DNA of 64,000 nt from an uncultured bacterium (lineage in GTDB: Bacteria; UBP6; UBA1177). A model generated the notes under the pieces. That model ran no database searches and was not told the DNA's origin. It saw nothing but the letters and a program-made list of their open reading frames with translations. The stretch spans positions 13,026 through 77,025 of the forward strand of contig CAJOFY010000021.1 of assembly GCA_905233945.1 (NCBI GenBank), given 5' to 3'. Shown piece after piece: positions 24,669 through 33,625 of this stretch; within the stretch, counting starts at the first letter, position 1; each line of letters begins with the position of its first letter. The position numbers were made by a program, and so were the translations under genes.

Positions 24669-26684
24669 TCAGTTGTCGCTTATCGGATCGACATCATAAG
24701 TTACTGTAATTCCTGATCTTTCAGGCAAATCCCAAAGACATTTTTTCAGATTTGCCGCGATTCTGGAATTCTTAGGGAAAGTTATTGAAATATTTTTTCT
24801 GAAGCGGTTCTGAACTTTTGAAAGCATCGGCTCTTCCGGCGGATAGACAAGGACATCTTCCATCGAACTGCCTTCAACGAAATTATTTATGATTTCAAAA
24901 CACTGATCGGCAAAATTGTTGGTTTTTTCCTCATCTTTTCCTGAAATTCTGACAGTTATCATCCGTGTAAACGGAGGGAATCCCAACTGACTGTGCCACG
25001 ACAGTTCCTCTTCGATAAATCCCTCGTAATCATTGTTTTTTATGTAGTTCCATATGTAGTGGTCGGGATAGATTGTTTCGGCGAAAACATGCCCTTCGAC
25101 ACCGAATCTGCCGGCACGCCCGGCAACCTGTGTTATCTGCTGAAAACACTTTTCCGAGGCTCTCGGATCCCGGAAACCAAGAAGGTAATCAGCGAATTTT
25201 ATTACAACATTTTTTAATTTCGGAAAGTTGTGCCCTTTTGAAATCATAACCGTTCCTACGACAAGCTGATACTTGTTTTCGGAAATATCCTTCACCGCCC
25301 TATCGGAAAGAGCAGCCGTTCCGAGGCTGTCCTTGTCGAAAGAAATCGCTTTTGTTCCCGGGAAGTAGCTTTCAATCGCCTCAAAAAGTTTTTCGATGCC
25401 GATTCCTTCAAAAACGAGCTCCCCGCCGCACTTCCCGCATTTCATTCTACTTGCGCTGTATCCGCAGTGGTGACAGAAAAGTTTCTCTTTTTTCTTGTGA
25501 TATATTAAAGCCGTCTTGCAGTTCGGACACATCACTATTTCGTTGCAGGCGGCACATCTTGCGATTGTGGCAAAACCGCGTCTGTTCAGAAAAAACAGAC
25601 TCTGGTCGCCGTTTTTCAGCGAATCTGAAACTATGTCAACAAGATCCGACGGGATATAAAGATCGCCTTTATATGCAAAAGTCTCGATTTTCGGGAGAGG
25701 TCTGTTATTGGCTCTTTCCTTAATCATTTCAAGGTGATATTTGCCTGTTGCAGCATTCAGCCACGAATCGCTCGAAGGGGTCGCGCTTCCCATAATCACC
25801 GGAATTTTCATTGCTGCAGCCTTCATCACGGCAACATCACGCGCATGGTAGTAAGGAGGCTCAAAATTCTTGAAACTGCCGTCATGTTCCTCGTCGATAA
25901 CAATTAAGCCGATGTCAAAAAACGGATAAAGAACAGCAGAGCGTGTTCCGACAATAATCGAAGCCTGTTTGTTCATTGCGCAGTAAAGTGCCGAAAACCT
26001 CTTTTTTCTGGTGAACGAACTGTGAAGAATCACACCGGAAGCACCTATTCTGCCGACAAGATGCTGTAAAGTTTTTGTCGTAAGCCCTATTTCAGGCACC
26101 AGATAAAGAATCTGCTTCCCTTTTTTTATCACATCACGGCAGAGTTCTGCAAAAATCTCGCTTTTTCCGCTTCCTGTGACCCCGTAAAGCAGAACTGGCC
26201 TGAAATCCTGACTGTTCCAGCGTGAAAGAACAGAATCAACGACCTTTTTCTGAGCGTCGTTGAGCACTGTTTCCGGAAGTTTATCCGCATTGCAGAGAAC
26301 ATTCTGATGCTTTTCCGGCGAAGTTTCGCCGATAAGAGCGTTGTCCGAACCTATAAGCGGAAGAAAAATCTGCTTTAACAGCTTATGAAACGGGAACATA
26401 TAGTAATCCGCGGCCCACTGCAGAAAAGAAGTTTCAGCCTTATCGGCAAAAACAGGGCTCGCGCATATCCTGCCAAGAATCGGCTTCACCTTTTTTTCAT
26501 CAAGGTCCGCAGGCAATTCATCGCAGAAATCTTCAATAACTCCCCATATTTTTGATTTTACAAGCTCGATTTCGACACAGTCGCCCTTGGCGCAGTTCAA
26601 AAAAGCTGGATTTTTATAGAAAAGTAGTGAAATTCCGGGACGCGGAACCGCTACAACGGCGAATTTTCGTTGATCGGCACTCAA
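24669..26684 (-). CDS. priA: Primosomal protein N' (PriA helicase)
   Basis: 671 aa. Superfamily 2 helicase with Walker A GVTGSGKSE and DEEH box, and the PriA-specific zinc cluster of eight cysteines (CAACNEIVMCPNCKTAL... CHHCGYSASRMKCGKCGG). AT-rich-type motif VAGRAGR marks the C-terminal helicase lobe. It reloads the replisome at stalled forks. The N-terminal 3'-DNA-binding domain looks short compared with the E. coli protein. Start overlaps the stop of the upstream 198-aa gene by 4 bp (ATGA), implying coupling. The 144 bp between priA and comM are AT-rich with only a weak TTGACT element. Confidence 0.93.
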   Translation of the reverse strand: MSADQRKFAVVAVPRPGISLLFYKNPAFLNCAKGDCVEIELVKSKIWGVIEDFCDELPADLDEKKVKPILGRICASPVFADKAETSFLQWAADYYMFPFHKLLKQIFLPLIGSDNALIGETSPEKHQNVLCNADKLPETVLNDAQKKVVDSVLSRWNSQDFRPVLLYGVTGSGKSEIFAELCRDVIKKGKQILYLVPEIGLTTKTLQHLVGRIGASGVILHSSFTRKKRFSALYCAMNKQASIIVGTRSAVLYPFFDIGLIVIDEEHDGSFKNFEPPYYHARDVAVMKAAAMKIPVIMGSATPSSDSWLNAATGKYHLEMIKERANNRPLPKIETFAYKGDLYIPSDLVDIVSDSLKNGDQSLFFLNRRGFATIARCAACNEIVMCPNCKTALIYHKKKEKLFCHHCGYSASRMKCGKCGGELVFEGIGIEKLFEAIESYFPGTKAISFDKDSLGTAALSDRAVKDISENKYQLVVGTVMISKGHNFPKLKNVVIKFADYLLGFRDPRASEKCFQQITQVAGRAGRFGVEGHVFAETIYPDHYIWNYIKNNDYEGFIEEELSWHSQLGFPPFTRMITVRISGKDEEKTNNFADQCFEIINNFVEGSSMEDVLVYPPEEPMLSKVQNRFRKNISITFPKNSRIAANLKKCLWDLPERSGITVTYDVDPISDN

Positions 26685-27277
26685 TTCTGCTTATATTCGT
26701 CTCTTAAAAAAAGCCACTCGTTCTGAAGGACGCCGTTTTTGAAAAACCGGATTCTGCCGGGGAAAACAAGCGGGAGCGGACTTCTGTGATAATCTGAAAA
26801 AACAAAAGTTTCATCGCCGACTTTCAGAAGTGCAGGACGCATCGATTCCTTGGAAAGCTCAAGAACATCAGCTTTGGAAAAACGTTTTTCCTTTCCTACC
26901 GCCAGAGTCGCACTTCCGTCGAACTCTGAAACACTCATAGAGGAAACCTCTGTGTTTATTCCGGCTGCGTGAAGTGCCCCGGAAAGCGATTTTGCCGCTA
27001 TACCGATAGATTCCGGCGCCTTTTTATCGGCATCAAAGAAAAAAAGCTTGAGAAAAAGCGGCATTTCTGAAAGTTTCATCTCGGAAGTTCCGCCTTTTTC
27101 CGTTTTTTTCAAGACTTTTTTAGCCTTGTCGAACTCCAGGGAAATCCTGTTATTGTCACGGTCAACGCCCTGAACAGCGATTTTCTGTTCCGGAACATAA
27201 AGTGAATCAGTCATTTTTGTTATCATTTCTGAAGGCGACAGCAATGCAGCGAGAGCAAGCACAAAAATAAATTTCAA
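26681..27277 (-). CDS. Exported protein of unknown function
   Basis: 198 aa. Begins with a signal peptide (MKFIFVLALAALLSPSEM), no lipobox. The rest is mixed alpha/beta with YVPEQKIAVQGVDRDNNRI near the front and LPLVFPGRIRFFKNGVLQNEW near the end, loosely recalling LolA/outer-membrane-lipoprotein-sorting folds; this is a resemblance only. Translationally coupled to priA and 18 bp downstream of the DksA/TraR gene. Confidence 0.6.
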   Translation of the reverse strand: MKFIFVLALAALLSPSEMITKMTDSLYVPEQKIAVQGVDRDNNRISLEFDKAKKVLKKTEKGGTSEMKLSEMPLFLKLFFFDADKKAPESIGIAAKSLSGALHAAGINTEVSSMSVSEFDGSATLAVGKEKRFSKADVLELSKESMRPALLKVGDETFVFSDYHRSPLPLVFPGRIRFFKNGVLQNEWLFLRDEYKQN

Positions 27278-27295
27278 GGTTCTACCTCACACGAA

Positions 27296-27679
27296 CTATC
27301 TCGAAAAACGTCCGCGCTCCTCGCGCTCCTCAGCCTCTTTTTTACATTCGATGCAGAGGGATGCGACCGGACGCAGTTTCAGACGCTCGAAATCGATATC
27401 ACAGCCGCACGATTCGCAGATTCCGTATTCGTTTCTGTCGATTTTCTGCAGAGTTTCGCGGATTTTGTTGATGAGTTTGCGGTCTCTGTCCCTCATGCGG
27501 AGCTGTCTGTTGCGCAGTTCCATGAAGTTCGCCTGATCAGCCTCGTCGCCGTGAAACGTCTCGCCGTCGTTCACGATAGACTCCATCTCGCCCACTTTCT
27601 CGCGGTTGCGTTCTTCAATCTCTGCAAGCTCTTTGCACAGCAGATCCTTGATGTAATCCAACTGTTCAACTGTAAGCAT
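27296..27679 (-). CDS. DksA/TraR-family C4 zinc-finger protein
   Basis: 127 aa, ATG with GGAGGGG. N-terminal coiled coil (about 1-80) with a GDEADQAN tip resembling the DksA acidic tip, and a C-terminal C4 zinc finger CESCGCDIDFERLKLRPVASLCIEC. DksA-like proteins enter the RNA polymerase secondary channel to modulate initiation. This is a typical short member. Sits between a lipoprotein and the exported protein in a four-gene set ending with priA. Confidence 0.9.
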   Translation of the reverse strand: MLTVEQLDYIKDLLCKELAEIEERNREKVGEMESIVNDGETFHGDEADQANFMELRNRQLRMRDRDRKLINKIRETLQKIDRNEYGICESCGCDIDFERLKLRPVASLCIECKKEAEEREERGRFSR

Positions 27680-27688
27680 AGTCCCCTC

Positions 27689-28684
27689 CTACTTTTCTTT
27701 GAGAAGAATTTTATTTTCCAGCCTGTTCTTTCCGATCGAACCAGCCTCAATCATTCCGATTTCAAGCGAAGACTCGAACAGTGTCTCGTCGCTCTCGGAA
27801 ATTCCGTAAAGATAAAGCGTATATTCGTGCTCGGTTATGTCGTAAAGATAAAAATCTGAAAATTTATTGTCGCATTCCTGCTCGGCAGAAACTGTAAACT
27901 CATCGGAAACAAGCGACGCGACAACTTTTGAAATTCCGGCTGTCTCACAGGAATCAATGCTCTTGCTGTCAAATTCCCACGAAACCTTCATGTCCGAGAC
28001 AAGAATCTGCTTATAGGAATCGATGTTGATGTTTTTATTCTGGCCGTGTCCCGAGACGAACTCAGGAATTTCATAGGAAATGCGGCTTTCACCTGAGAAA
28101 GAGTTGGTTCTGTAACCGTTGATTTTCGCAGTGTAAAGAGGTTCAGCCGGGATGTTGATGATCTCGAACTGCGCGGCTTTGCACGGTATCGCAAAATTTC
28201 TGAGCTCGGTCTCCTCGCCCCAGATCACCGCTTTAACGGGCTCATCTTCCGAAAAAAGATCCAGAGACATCATCGAAAGGTTATATTTGCTGCAGTCGGA
28301 AGAATTCCAGATAAAAATCATACCGCCGAGATAAGTCTCCATATTGACCGTGACTTCTGTATCTTTATCAACTTCGACTTTGGTCGCGCCGTAACTCTGC
28401 CACATATTGTCATCGCTGAGGAGAACAACCGAAACATAGTATGAATCTTTGCTTACCAGCAGAGTCAGACCGTCAGAATCCTTGTCATCGCACATAATCT
28501 TCTTTTCAACGACCTTGCGCTGCTCCGAATCGTAGAGCGTTACAAGAAAATGGTCGGCAAGATATGTCTGGCATGTGCGTCCTTCAGGAAGGGCATAGGA
28601 AATTTTCAGTTCAGTATCATCGTGTTTGGAATCGGAACAACCTAAAAAAAGGACTGAGAACAGAATAAAAAAGAAAATCTTCAT
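27689..28684 (-). CDS. Predicted lipoprotein, function unknown
   Basis: 331 aa, ATG with AGGAGG. Signal peptide with lipobox LFLGC at residue 12-16. The mature part is beta-rich with no recognised catalytic motif; repeated patterns such as VSKDSYYVSVVLLSDDN and FVSGHGQNKNINID suggest Ig-like or lectin-like domains. First gene behind the promoter at 28711-28738, followed by the DksA/TraR gene. Confidence 0.7.
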   Translation of the reverse strand: MKIFFFILFSVLFLGCSDSKHDDTELKISYALPEGRTCQTYLADHFLVTLYDSEQRKVVEKKIMCDDKDSDGLTLLVSKDSYYVSVVLLSDDNMWQSYGATKVEVDKDTEVTVNMETYLGGMIFIWNSSDCSKYNLSMMSLDLFSEDEPVKAVIWGEETELRNFAIPCKAAQFEIINIPAEPLYTAKINGYRTNSFSGESRISYEIPEFVSGHGQNKNINIDSYKQILVSDMKVSWEFDSKSIDSCETAGISKVVASLVSDEFTVSAEQECDNKFSDFYLYDITEHEYTLYLYGISESDETLFESSLEIGMIEAGSIGKNRLENKILLKEK

Positions 28685-28710
28685 TGTGACCTCCTAAAAA
28701 AAACTGCGAT

Positions 28711-28738
28711 ATTATACAAAAAGAAGCATCTATTTCAA
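28711..28738 (-). promoter_or_regulatory. Promoter of the lipoprotein-dksA-like-priA gene set
   Basis: Minus strand TTGAAA (28733-28738), 16-bp spacer, perfect TATAAT (28711-28716), 26 bp before the lipoprotein start. Confidence 0.65.
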
Positions 28739-28805
28739 TAAAAACATAAATAAATAGTTGTAAGTCCCGAAAATCAAAAAAGACATTGGAGACTTCCCGT
28801 TTTTT

Positions 28806-28832
28806 TTGACTTACAAAAACTATTTTGATAAT
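28806..28832 (+). promoter_or_regulatory. Possible promoter of the pyrimidine gene cluster
   Basis: TTGACT (28806-28811) and GATAAT (28827-28832) with a 15-bp spacer. A second choice, TTGATA with TATAAT at 28849-28854, would start transcription almost on the ribosome site. Either could serve the following gene and pyrR-pyrB-pyrC. Confidence 0.4.
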
Positions 28833-28872
28833 TTCCCGAGGTTTTTTTTATAATCTTTTGAAGGAGGAAAAA

Positions 28873-29250
28873 ATGGCAAAAGTTATTCAGGTAGTTATCG
28901 CGGTTCTGGTTATTTATGTCGGCTGGTGCGTGGCACAGCCCTTCATCCTTAAATATAAGGTTACAAAGGCCGTCGAAAGCATCGCTCAGTATGCAACAAT
29001 CCACGACGAAGAAAGTTCTTCAAGAGAGTTTGACAACAGACTCAAACAGGATCTGGGCGGTAAAGTCGACACAAAAAGAACTATGAAAGACGGCACACGC
29101 GGCGGTCTTTATATTGAAAAAGATGATGATACCAAACAGGTAAAGGCAACTTTCGTTTATTTCGATGAAATGAAAATTTTCGGCAAGAAAGTCAAGGATC
29201 TTGAGTTTAAAATTTTCAAAGAAGCAGCCCCAGTTGACAAAATGTTCTAA
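28873..29250 (+). CDS. Small membrane-anchored protein, unknown function
   Basis: 125 aa. Start set at 28873 with AAGGAGG upstream. One N-terminal hydrophobic segment (VIQVVIAVLVIYVGWCVAQPFIL), then a charged soluble domain with KVTKAVESIAQYATIHDEESSSREFDNRL and FVYFDEMKIFGKKVKDLEFKI; likely a signal-anchored periplasmic protein. It heads the pyrimidine cluster (12 bp before pyrR), but no metabolic motif is visible. Confidence 0.65.
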   Translation: MAKVIQVVIAVLVIYVGWCVAQPFILKYKVTKAVESIAQYATIHDEESSSREFDNRLKQDLGGKVDTKRTMKDGTRGGLYIEKDDDTKQVKATFVYFDEMKIFGKKVKDLEFKIFKEAAPVDKMF

Positions 29251-29262
29251 AAGGAGAGTCTC

Positions 29263-29808
29263 TTGAAACGGGAAAGCATAAACGTTAAAAAAGTTCTTCT
29301 GAACGAAACCGAGATGGGAAAAATCATTGACAGAATGGTTTATGAAATGATCGAGCATCTCAGTCTGCTGAAGAATGTAGCGATTGTCGGAATCAGGACA
29401 CGCGGCGTGGTTCTGGCCGACAGACTTATAAAGAAAATCGAAGAAAAAGAGCACGTAAAGCTCGCGACGGGAACAATCGACATAGCCCTTTACAGAGACG
29501 ATTTCTGCAAAAATCTGAGCTCGCCGCAGACCGGCCCCTCAGTGCTCAACTTCGATCCGGAAGAGTATCACATCATTCTTGTCGACGACGTTATGTATAC
29601 CGGCAGAACGGTCAGAGCCGCAATCGAAGCGATTATGGACTACGGCAGACCGAAATCGATAAAATTCGTTTCGCTCATCGACAGAGGCCTGCGTGAACTT
29701 CCGATCCATCCCGACATCGTAGGCAAAGTCATCGAGACCTCGCCGGAAGACAAAGTCGCCGTTTTCTTTAAGGAAACCGACGGCGAAGACAAAGTTGTTC
29801 TTGGATAA
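29263..29808 (+). CDS. pyrR: PyrR: pyrimidine operon regulator / uracil phosphoribosyltransferase
   Basis: 181 aa, TTG start with AAGGAGAG. PRTase motif HIILVDDVMYTGRTVRAAIEA and the PyrR-type RTRGVVLADRL region. In Firmicutes PyrR binds pyr mRNA to attenuate transcription and also makes UMP from uracil and PRPP. I see no clear pyr-mRNA binding loop or terminator in the short gaps here, so only the enzymatic role is sure. Followed 15 bp later by pyrB. Confidence 0.92.
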   Translation: MKRESINVKKVLLNETEMGKIIDRMVYEMIEHLSLLKNVAIVGIRTRGVVLADRLIKKIEEKEHVKLATGTIDIALYRDDFCKNLSSPQTGPSVLNFDPEEYHIILVDDVMYTGRTVRAAIEAIMDYGRPKSIKFVSLIDRGLRELPIHPDIVGKVIETSPEDKVAVFFKETDGEDKVVLG

Positions 29809-29823
29809 ACCGGAGAAAAAACA

Positions 29824-30738
29824 ATGAAACATCTTCTTGGAATCGAAAATCTTAATAAAGACCAGATTATGAACATTCTCGAAACTGCTGTCAGTTTCGC
29901 GGAAATCAACCAGAGACAGATCAAAAAAGTGCCGACACTCAAAGGCAAAACGATCATCAATTTCTTCGCCGAGCCTTCGACGAGAACGAGAACTTCCTTT
30001 GAAGTTGCCGAAAAACGTCTCAGCGCCGACACTTACAACATTGCAGTTTCAGGCAGCGCGATCCAGAAAGGCGAAACTCTTGCCGACACCGCACTCAACC
30101 TTCAGGCTATGGGCCCCGACGCGATGGTCATCCGCCACTCGGTTTCGGGAACGCCGCAGCTGCTTACCGAAATCATGGACTGCTCGATAATCAACGCAGG
30201 CGACGGCTTCCACGAGCATCCGACACAGGCTCTACTTGACGCATACACGATCTGGCAGAGAAAAGGCGGTTTCGAAGGGCTCAAAGTCGCGCTTCTTGGC
30301 GATATTTACCACAGCAGAGTCGCAAGATCGAACATCTACCTTCTCAACAAAATGGGAGCGCACGTTTCGATTTCGGGACCGGGAACGATGCTTCCGAAAG
30401 AAGTCGAGAAAATGGGCGTAACAGTTGAAAAACTGCCGAAATACGCGGTTCAGGACGCCGACATCGTAATGATGCTCAGAGTCCAGAACGAACGCGCGAG
30501 CAACCTGCTCTACCCTGATGTCCGCGAATATTCGAGATACTTCATGCTCACTCCGGAACTCCTCAAACTCGCAAAAAAGGATGCTCTCGTAATGCATCCG
30601 GGACCTGCGAACAGAGGCGTCGAGATCGACGATGTCGTTATGGACGGCGAGCAGTCGGTAATCCTTGAACAGGTTTCAAACGGAGTCAATGTAAGAATGG
30701 CAGTTCTTTATCTTCTTCTCGGAGGGGCAGACAAATGA
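29824..30738 (+). CDS. pyrB: Aspartate carbamoyltransferase catalytic subunit
   Basis: 304 aa. Carbamoyl-phosphate motif [14 protein letters not shown], the HPTQALLD motif, and an aspartate-site MMLRVQNER. Catalyses carbamoyl phosphate plus aspartate to carbamoyl-aspartate. No PyrI regulatory gene is adjacent, which fits the PyrR-linked, unregulated type. Stop overlaps pyrC start (ATGA). Confidence 0.95.
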   Translation: MKHLLGIENLNKDQIMNILETAVSFAEINQRQIKKVPTLKGKTIINFFAEPSTRTRTSFEVAEKRLSADTYNIAVSGSAIQKGETLADTALNLQAMGPDAMVIRHSVSGTPQLLTEIMDCSIINAGDGFHEHPTQALLDAYTIWQRKGGFEGLKVALLGDIYHSRVARSNIYLLNKMGAHVSISGPGTMLPKEVEKMGVTVEKLPKYAVQDADIVMMLRVQNERASNLLYPDVREYSRYFMLTPELLKLAKKDALVMHPGPANRGVEIDDVVMDGEQSVILEQVSNGVNVRMAVLYLLLGGADK

Positions 30739-32009
30739 AATTAGTTATAAAAAACGGAACCGTTGTTAATCCGCTTGTCGGAAAAACCGAAAAAACTTCG
30801 ATAGTTATAGAAAACGGTAAAGTTACGGAAATCACGGCGAAACCCGACACGAAAGACGCGGAAGTCTTCAACGCCGAAGGAATGTTCGTCGCTCCCGGCT
30901 TCATCGATATCCACGTTCACTTCAGAGATCCCGGCTTCGAATACAAAGAAGACATTTTCTCAGGTCTCGAAGCGGCTGCTGCCGGCGGATTCACCTCTGT
31001 CTGCACGATGCCGAACACAAAACCGGCGGCGGACAACGTCGAAACGATCCGCTATATGTATGAAAGAGCTGCGAAAGGAAACGGCGTCAAACTTTATCCT
31101 ATTGCAGCAGCTACGAAAGGGCTTAAAGGCGAGTCTCTTGCTCCGATCGGAGAACTTGCGGAAGGCGGTGCGATCGCGATCAGCGACGACGGCAGACCGA
31201 TCCAGAACACCGACCTTCTCAAAAGAGTCATGGAATACGCGTCTACTTTCGACATGATGTACGTTTCGCACAGCGAAGACCTTTACCTTTCCGAAACGGC
31301 GCAGATGAACGAAGGCTACTACTCGACAGTTTACGGCATGACAGGCAACCCGGTTGTCGGCGAAGCTTCACAGATCGCACGCGACTGCATGATGGCTGAA
31401 TATCTTAAGCTCCCGATCCACATCGCACACGTCAGCGCGGCACTTTCGGTCGATATAATCAAATTCTTCAAGGAACGCGGCGCAAAAATCACGGCTGAGA
31501 CGGCTCCGCACTATATCACGCTTACCGACGAGGCTCTCGGCGGATTCGACACGAATACCAAAATCAACCCGCCTCTCCGCAGCGAAGCAGACAGACTTGC
31601 AGTCATCAAGGCTCTCAAGGACGGCATAATCGATGCGATTGCAACCGACCACGCTCCGCATCACCAGAGAGAAAAAGAGGTCGAGTTCAACAACGCTCCT
31701 TCCGGAATCGTAGGACTTGAAACAGCTCTCCCGCTTGTGCTTAAACTTTACCACGACAAAGAGCTTCCGATCGAAAGAATAGTCGAGCTTTTCACTGCCG
31801 GTTACAAAATCATGGGAATCGACGGCGGAAAAATCGAAGTCGGAGCTCCTGCTGACATTACCGTTTTCGATCCCGATTACCAGTGGACAGTCGACAAAAA
31901 CATGTTCAAATCGAAAAGCCGCAACACTCCTTTCCACGGTTTTCATGTGAAAGGTGCTGTTTCGGCCACAATTGTTGACGGAAAAATAGTTTATTCCAGA
32001 GATTTTTAA
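30735..32009 (+). CDS. pyrC: Dihydroorotase (class I)
   Basis: 424 aa. Metal motif [10 protein letters not shown], substrate/metal residues in HIAHVS and TAETAPHY, and the catalytic Asp in ATDHAPH. Length and motifs fit the class I, PyrB-associated form. Cyclises carbamoyl-aspartate to dihydroorotate. Its stop and the next gene's ATG overlap by one base (TAATG). Confidence 0.95.
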   Translation: MKLVIKNGTVVNPLVGKTEKTSIVIENGKVTEITAKPDTKDAEVFNAEGMFVAPGFIDIHVHFRDPGFEYKEDIFSGLEAAAAGGFTSVCTMPNTKPAADNVETIRYMYERAAKGNGVKLYPIAAATKGLKGESLAPIGELAEGGAIAISDDGRPIQNTDLLKRVMEYASTFDMMYVSHSEDLYLSETAQMNEGYYSTVYGMTGNPVVGEASQIARDCMMAEYLKLPIHIAHVSAALSVDIIKFFKERGAKITAETAPHYITLTDEALGGFDTNTKINPPLRSEADRLAVIKALKDGIIDAIATDHAPHHQREKEVEFNNAPSGIVGLETALPLVLKLYHDKELPIERIVELFTAGYKIMGIDGGKIEVGAPADITVFDPDYQWTVDKNMFKSKSRNTPFHGFHVKGAVSATIVDGKIVYSRDF

Positions 32010-32626
32010 TGAGCGCTGTAAAAACAAGAATTTATTCCTCTTTTGACGATTTTGAGTCCGCTGCGCTGCAGGATTTCAAAAAAGAATGTTTTTACTTTAC
32101 CGGCGAAGACGTTAAAAACCACGATTTCTGGCAGCAGTTTTTCAACCTTTTCTTCATATATCACTTTGATATAGGTGAAAAGACAACTCTTGCCGACAAA
32201 CGGGAATTGGAAAAAGCGCGTATCATGCTTTTCTCCCCTTCCCTTTTTTCAAGACTCAAGGGCGAGGATTTTTTCACCGGCGAAAAAGTAAACCTTTCCG
32301 AAGACGAGGAAAACAGCCTGACATGGTATCGCGAAAGGAATTTCATTCTTTCGTTTTTCCATGAAAAAGAGGACGGAATCCACTTCGTCGAAAGCCGCTC
32401 GTCGCTGCTGATTCCGATGAAAGCATCGTCTTTTTTCAAGCAGCTGAAAAACCTGATGACCGAAAAGAACTATTTTCCGTCAAATAATTACCTGCAGCTT
32501 CTCATCGCGATTTTAATGCTCAAAAAAGAGCGTTTTGCAAGCTCGAAACTGTATAATCCCTACCAGGTCGAAGAAATAGAAAAACTTCACCTTTATTACA
32601 ACAAATTCGCTGATTTTATTATTTAA
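32009..32626 (+). CDS. Hypothetical protein coupled to pyrC
   Basis: 205 aa, no recognised family. Predominantly helical and aromatic-rich (FFNLFFIYHFDIGEKTTLADKREL, FFKQLKNLMTEKNYFP), no signal peptide or membrane span, so probably cytoplasmic. Translationally coupled to pyrC and 21 bp before trxB. Confidence 0.6.
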   Translation: MSAVKTRIYSSFDDFESAALQDFKKECFYFTGEDVKNHDFWQQFFNLFFIYHFDIGEKTTLADKRELEKARIMLFSPSLFSRLKGEDFFTGEKVNLSEDEENSLTWYRERNFILSFFHEKEDGIHFVESRSSLLIPMKASSFFKQLKNLMTEKNYFPSNNYLQLLIAILMLKKERFASSKLYNPYQVEEIEKLHLYYNKFADFII

Positions 32627-32647
32627 ATCCATACTTAAAGAGGCAGA

Positions 32648-33574
32648 ATGACCGAACTTTACGATGTTGCAGTTATCGGAAGCGGTCCGGCGGGAATGAC
32701 AGCCGGAATATACGCTTCGAGAGCACTGCTCAAAACTGTCATTTTCGAAAAAAACACTTACGGCGGACTCATGGCTCTGACCGACAAACTTGAAAACTGG
32801 CCGGGCGAAAAATCGATTGCAGGTTTTGACCTGGCTGAAAAAATGCACACTCAGGCACTTGATCTGGGAGCTGAATTTGTTTCGGGCGAAGTTCTGGAAG
32901 TTGCAAAACAGGATGACGGCAATTTCTCGATCCAAACTGCTTCAGGCAAGGATTTTTCAGCAAAAACAGTGATTTACGCTGCCGGTTCAGTCCCGAGAAA
33001 AGCTGAAATTCCAGGCGAAAAAGAGTTCACAGGCAACGGTGTGAGCTACTGCGCGGTCTGTGACGGAGCTTTTTACCGCGGCCTTAAAGTTGCAGTTTTG
33101 GGCGGCGGAGACAGTGCTTTGAAAGAGGCGCTCTACCTCACTAAATTTGCTGAAAAAGTGACGATTGTCCACCGCAGGGACGAGTTCAGAGCCGAAAAAA
33201 TAACACAGAACGAAGTTCGCAGCAATCCCAAAATAGACTTTCTCCTTAATTCGGTAGCCGAAAGAATCGAAGGAAAGGATTTTGTCGAAAAACTCGTTGT
33301 CAAAAATGTGAAAACAGGCGAAATTTCAGAGCTTGCAGTTGACGGCGTTTTTGTATTTTTAGGCTACATTCCCGAAACAAAACCAATTGAAAACATTGTA
33401 AAAACAGCCGAAGACGGTCATATTCCTACCGATTCTGAATGTCAGACGAATGTTCCCGGTCTTTTCGCTGCAGGCGACATCCGTGAAAAACTCGTCCGCC
33501 AGGTCTCGACCGCAGTCGGAGACGGTGCAATCGCAGCTGTTGCGGCAGAACACTACATATCTAAACGCAGTTAA
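32648..33574 (+). CDS. trxB: Thioredoxin reductase
   Basis: 308 aa. FAD loop GSGPAGMTAGIYASRA, redox pair in SYCAVCDGAFYRG (CxxC), NADPH loop LGGGDSALKEALYL, and C-terminal FAD motif GLFAAGDIREK. Reduces thioredoxin with NADPH. Normal length. Last intact gene before the disrupted uvrA. Confidence 0.93.
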   Translation: MTELYDVAVIGSGPAGMTAGIYASRALLKTVIFEKNTYGGLMALTDKLENWPGEKSIAGFDLAEKMHTQALDLGAEFVSGEVLEVAKQDDGNFSIQTASGKDFSAKTVIYAAGSVPRKAEIPGEKEFTGNGVSYCAVCDGAFYRGLKVAVLGGGDSALKEALYLTKFAEKVTIVHRRDEFRAEKITQNEVRSNPKIDFLLNSVAERIEGKDFVEKLVVKNVKTGEISELAVDGVFVFLGYIPETKPIENIVKTAEDGHIPTDSECQTNVPGLFAAGDIREKLVRQVSTAVGDGAIAAVAAEHYISKRS

Positions 33575-33625
33575 TTTGTTTATTCAATCAAAATTATAAC
33601 TCCACGGATTTGTCAAGAGGTTCAG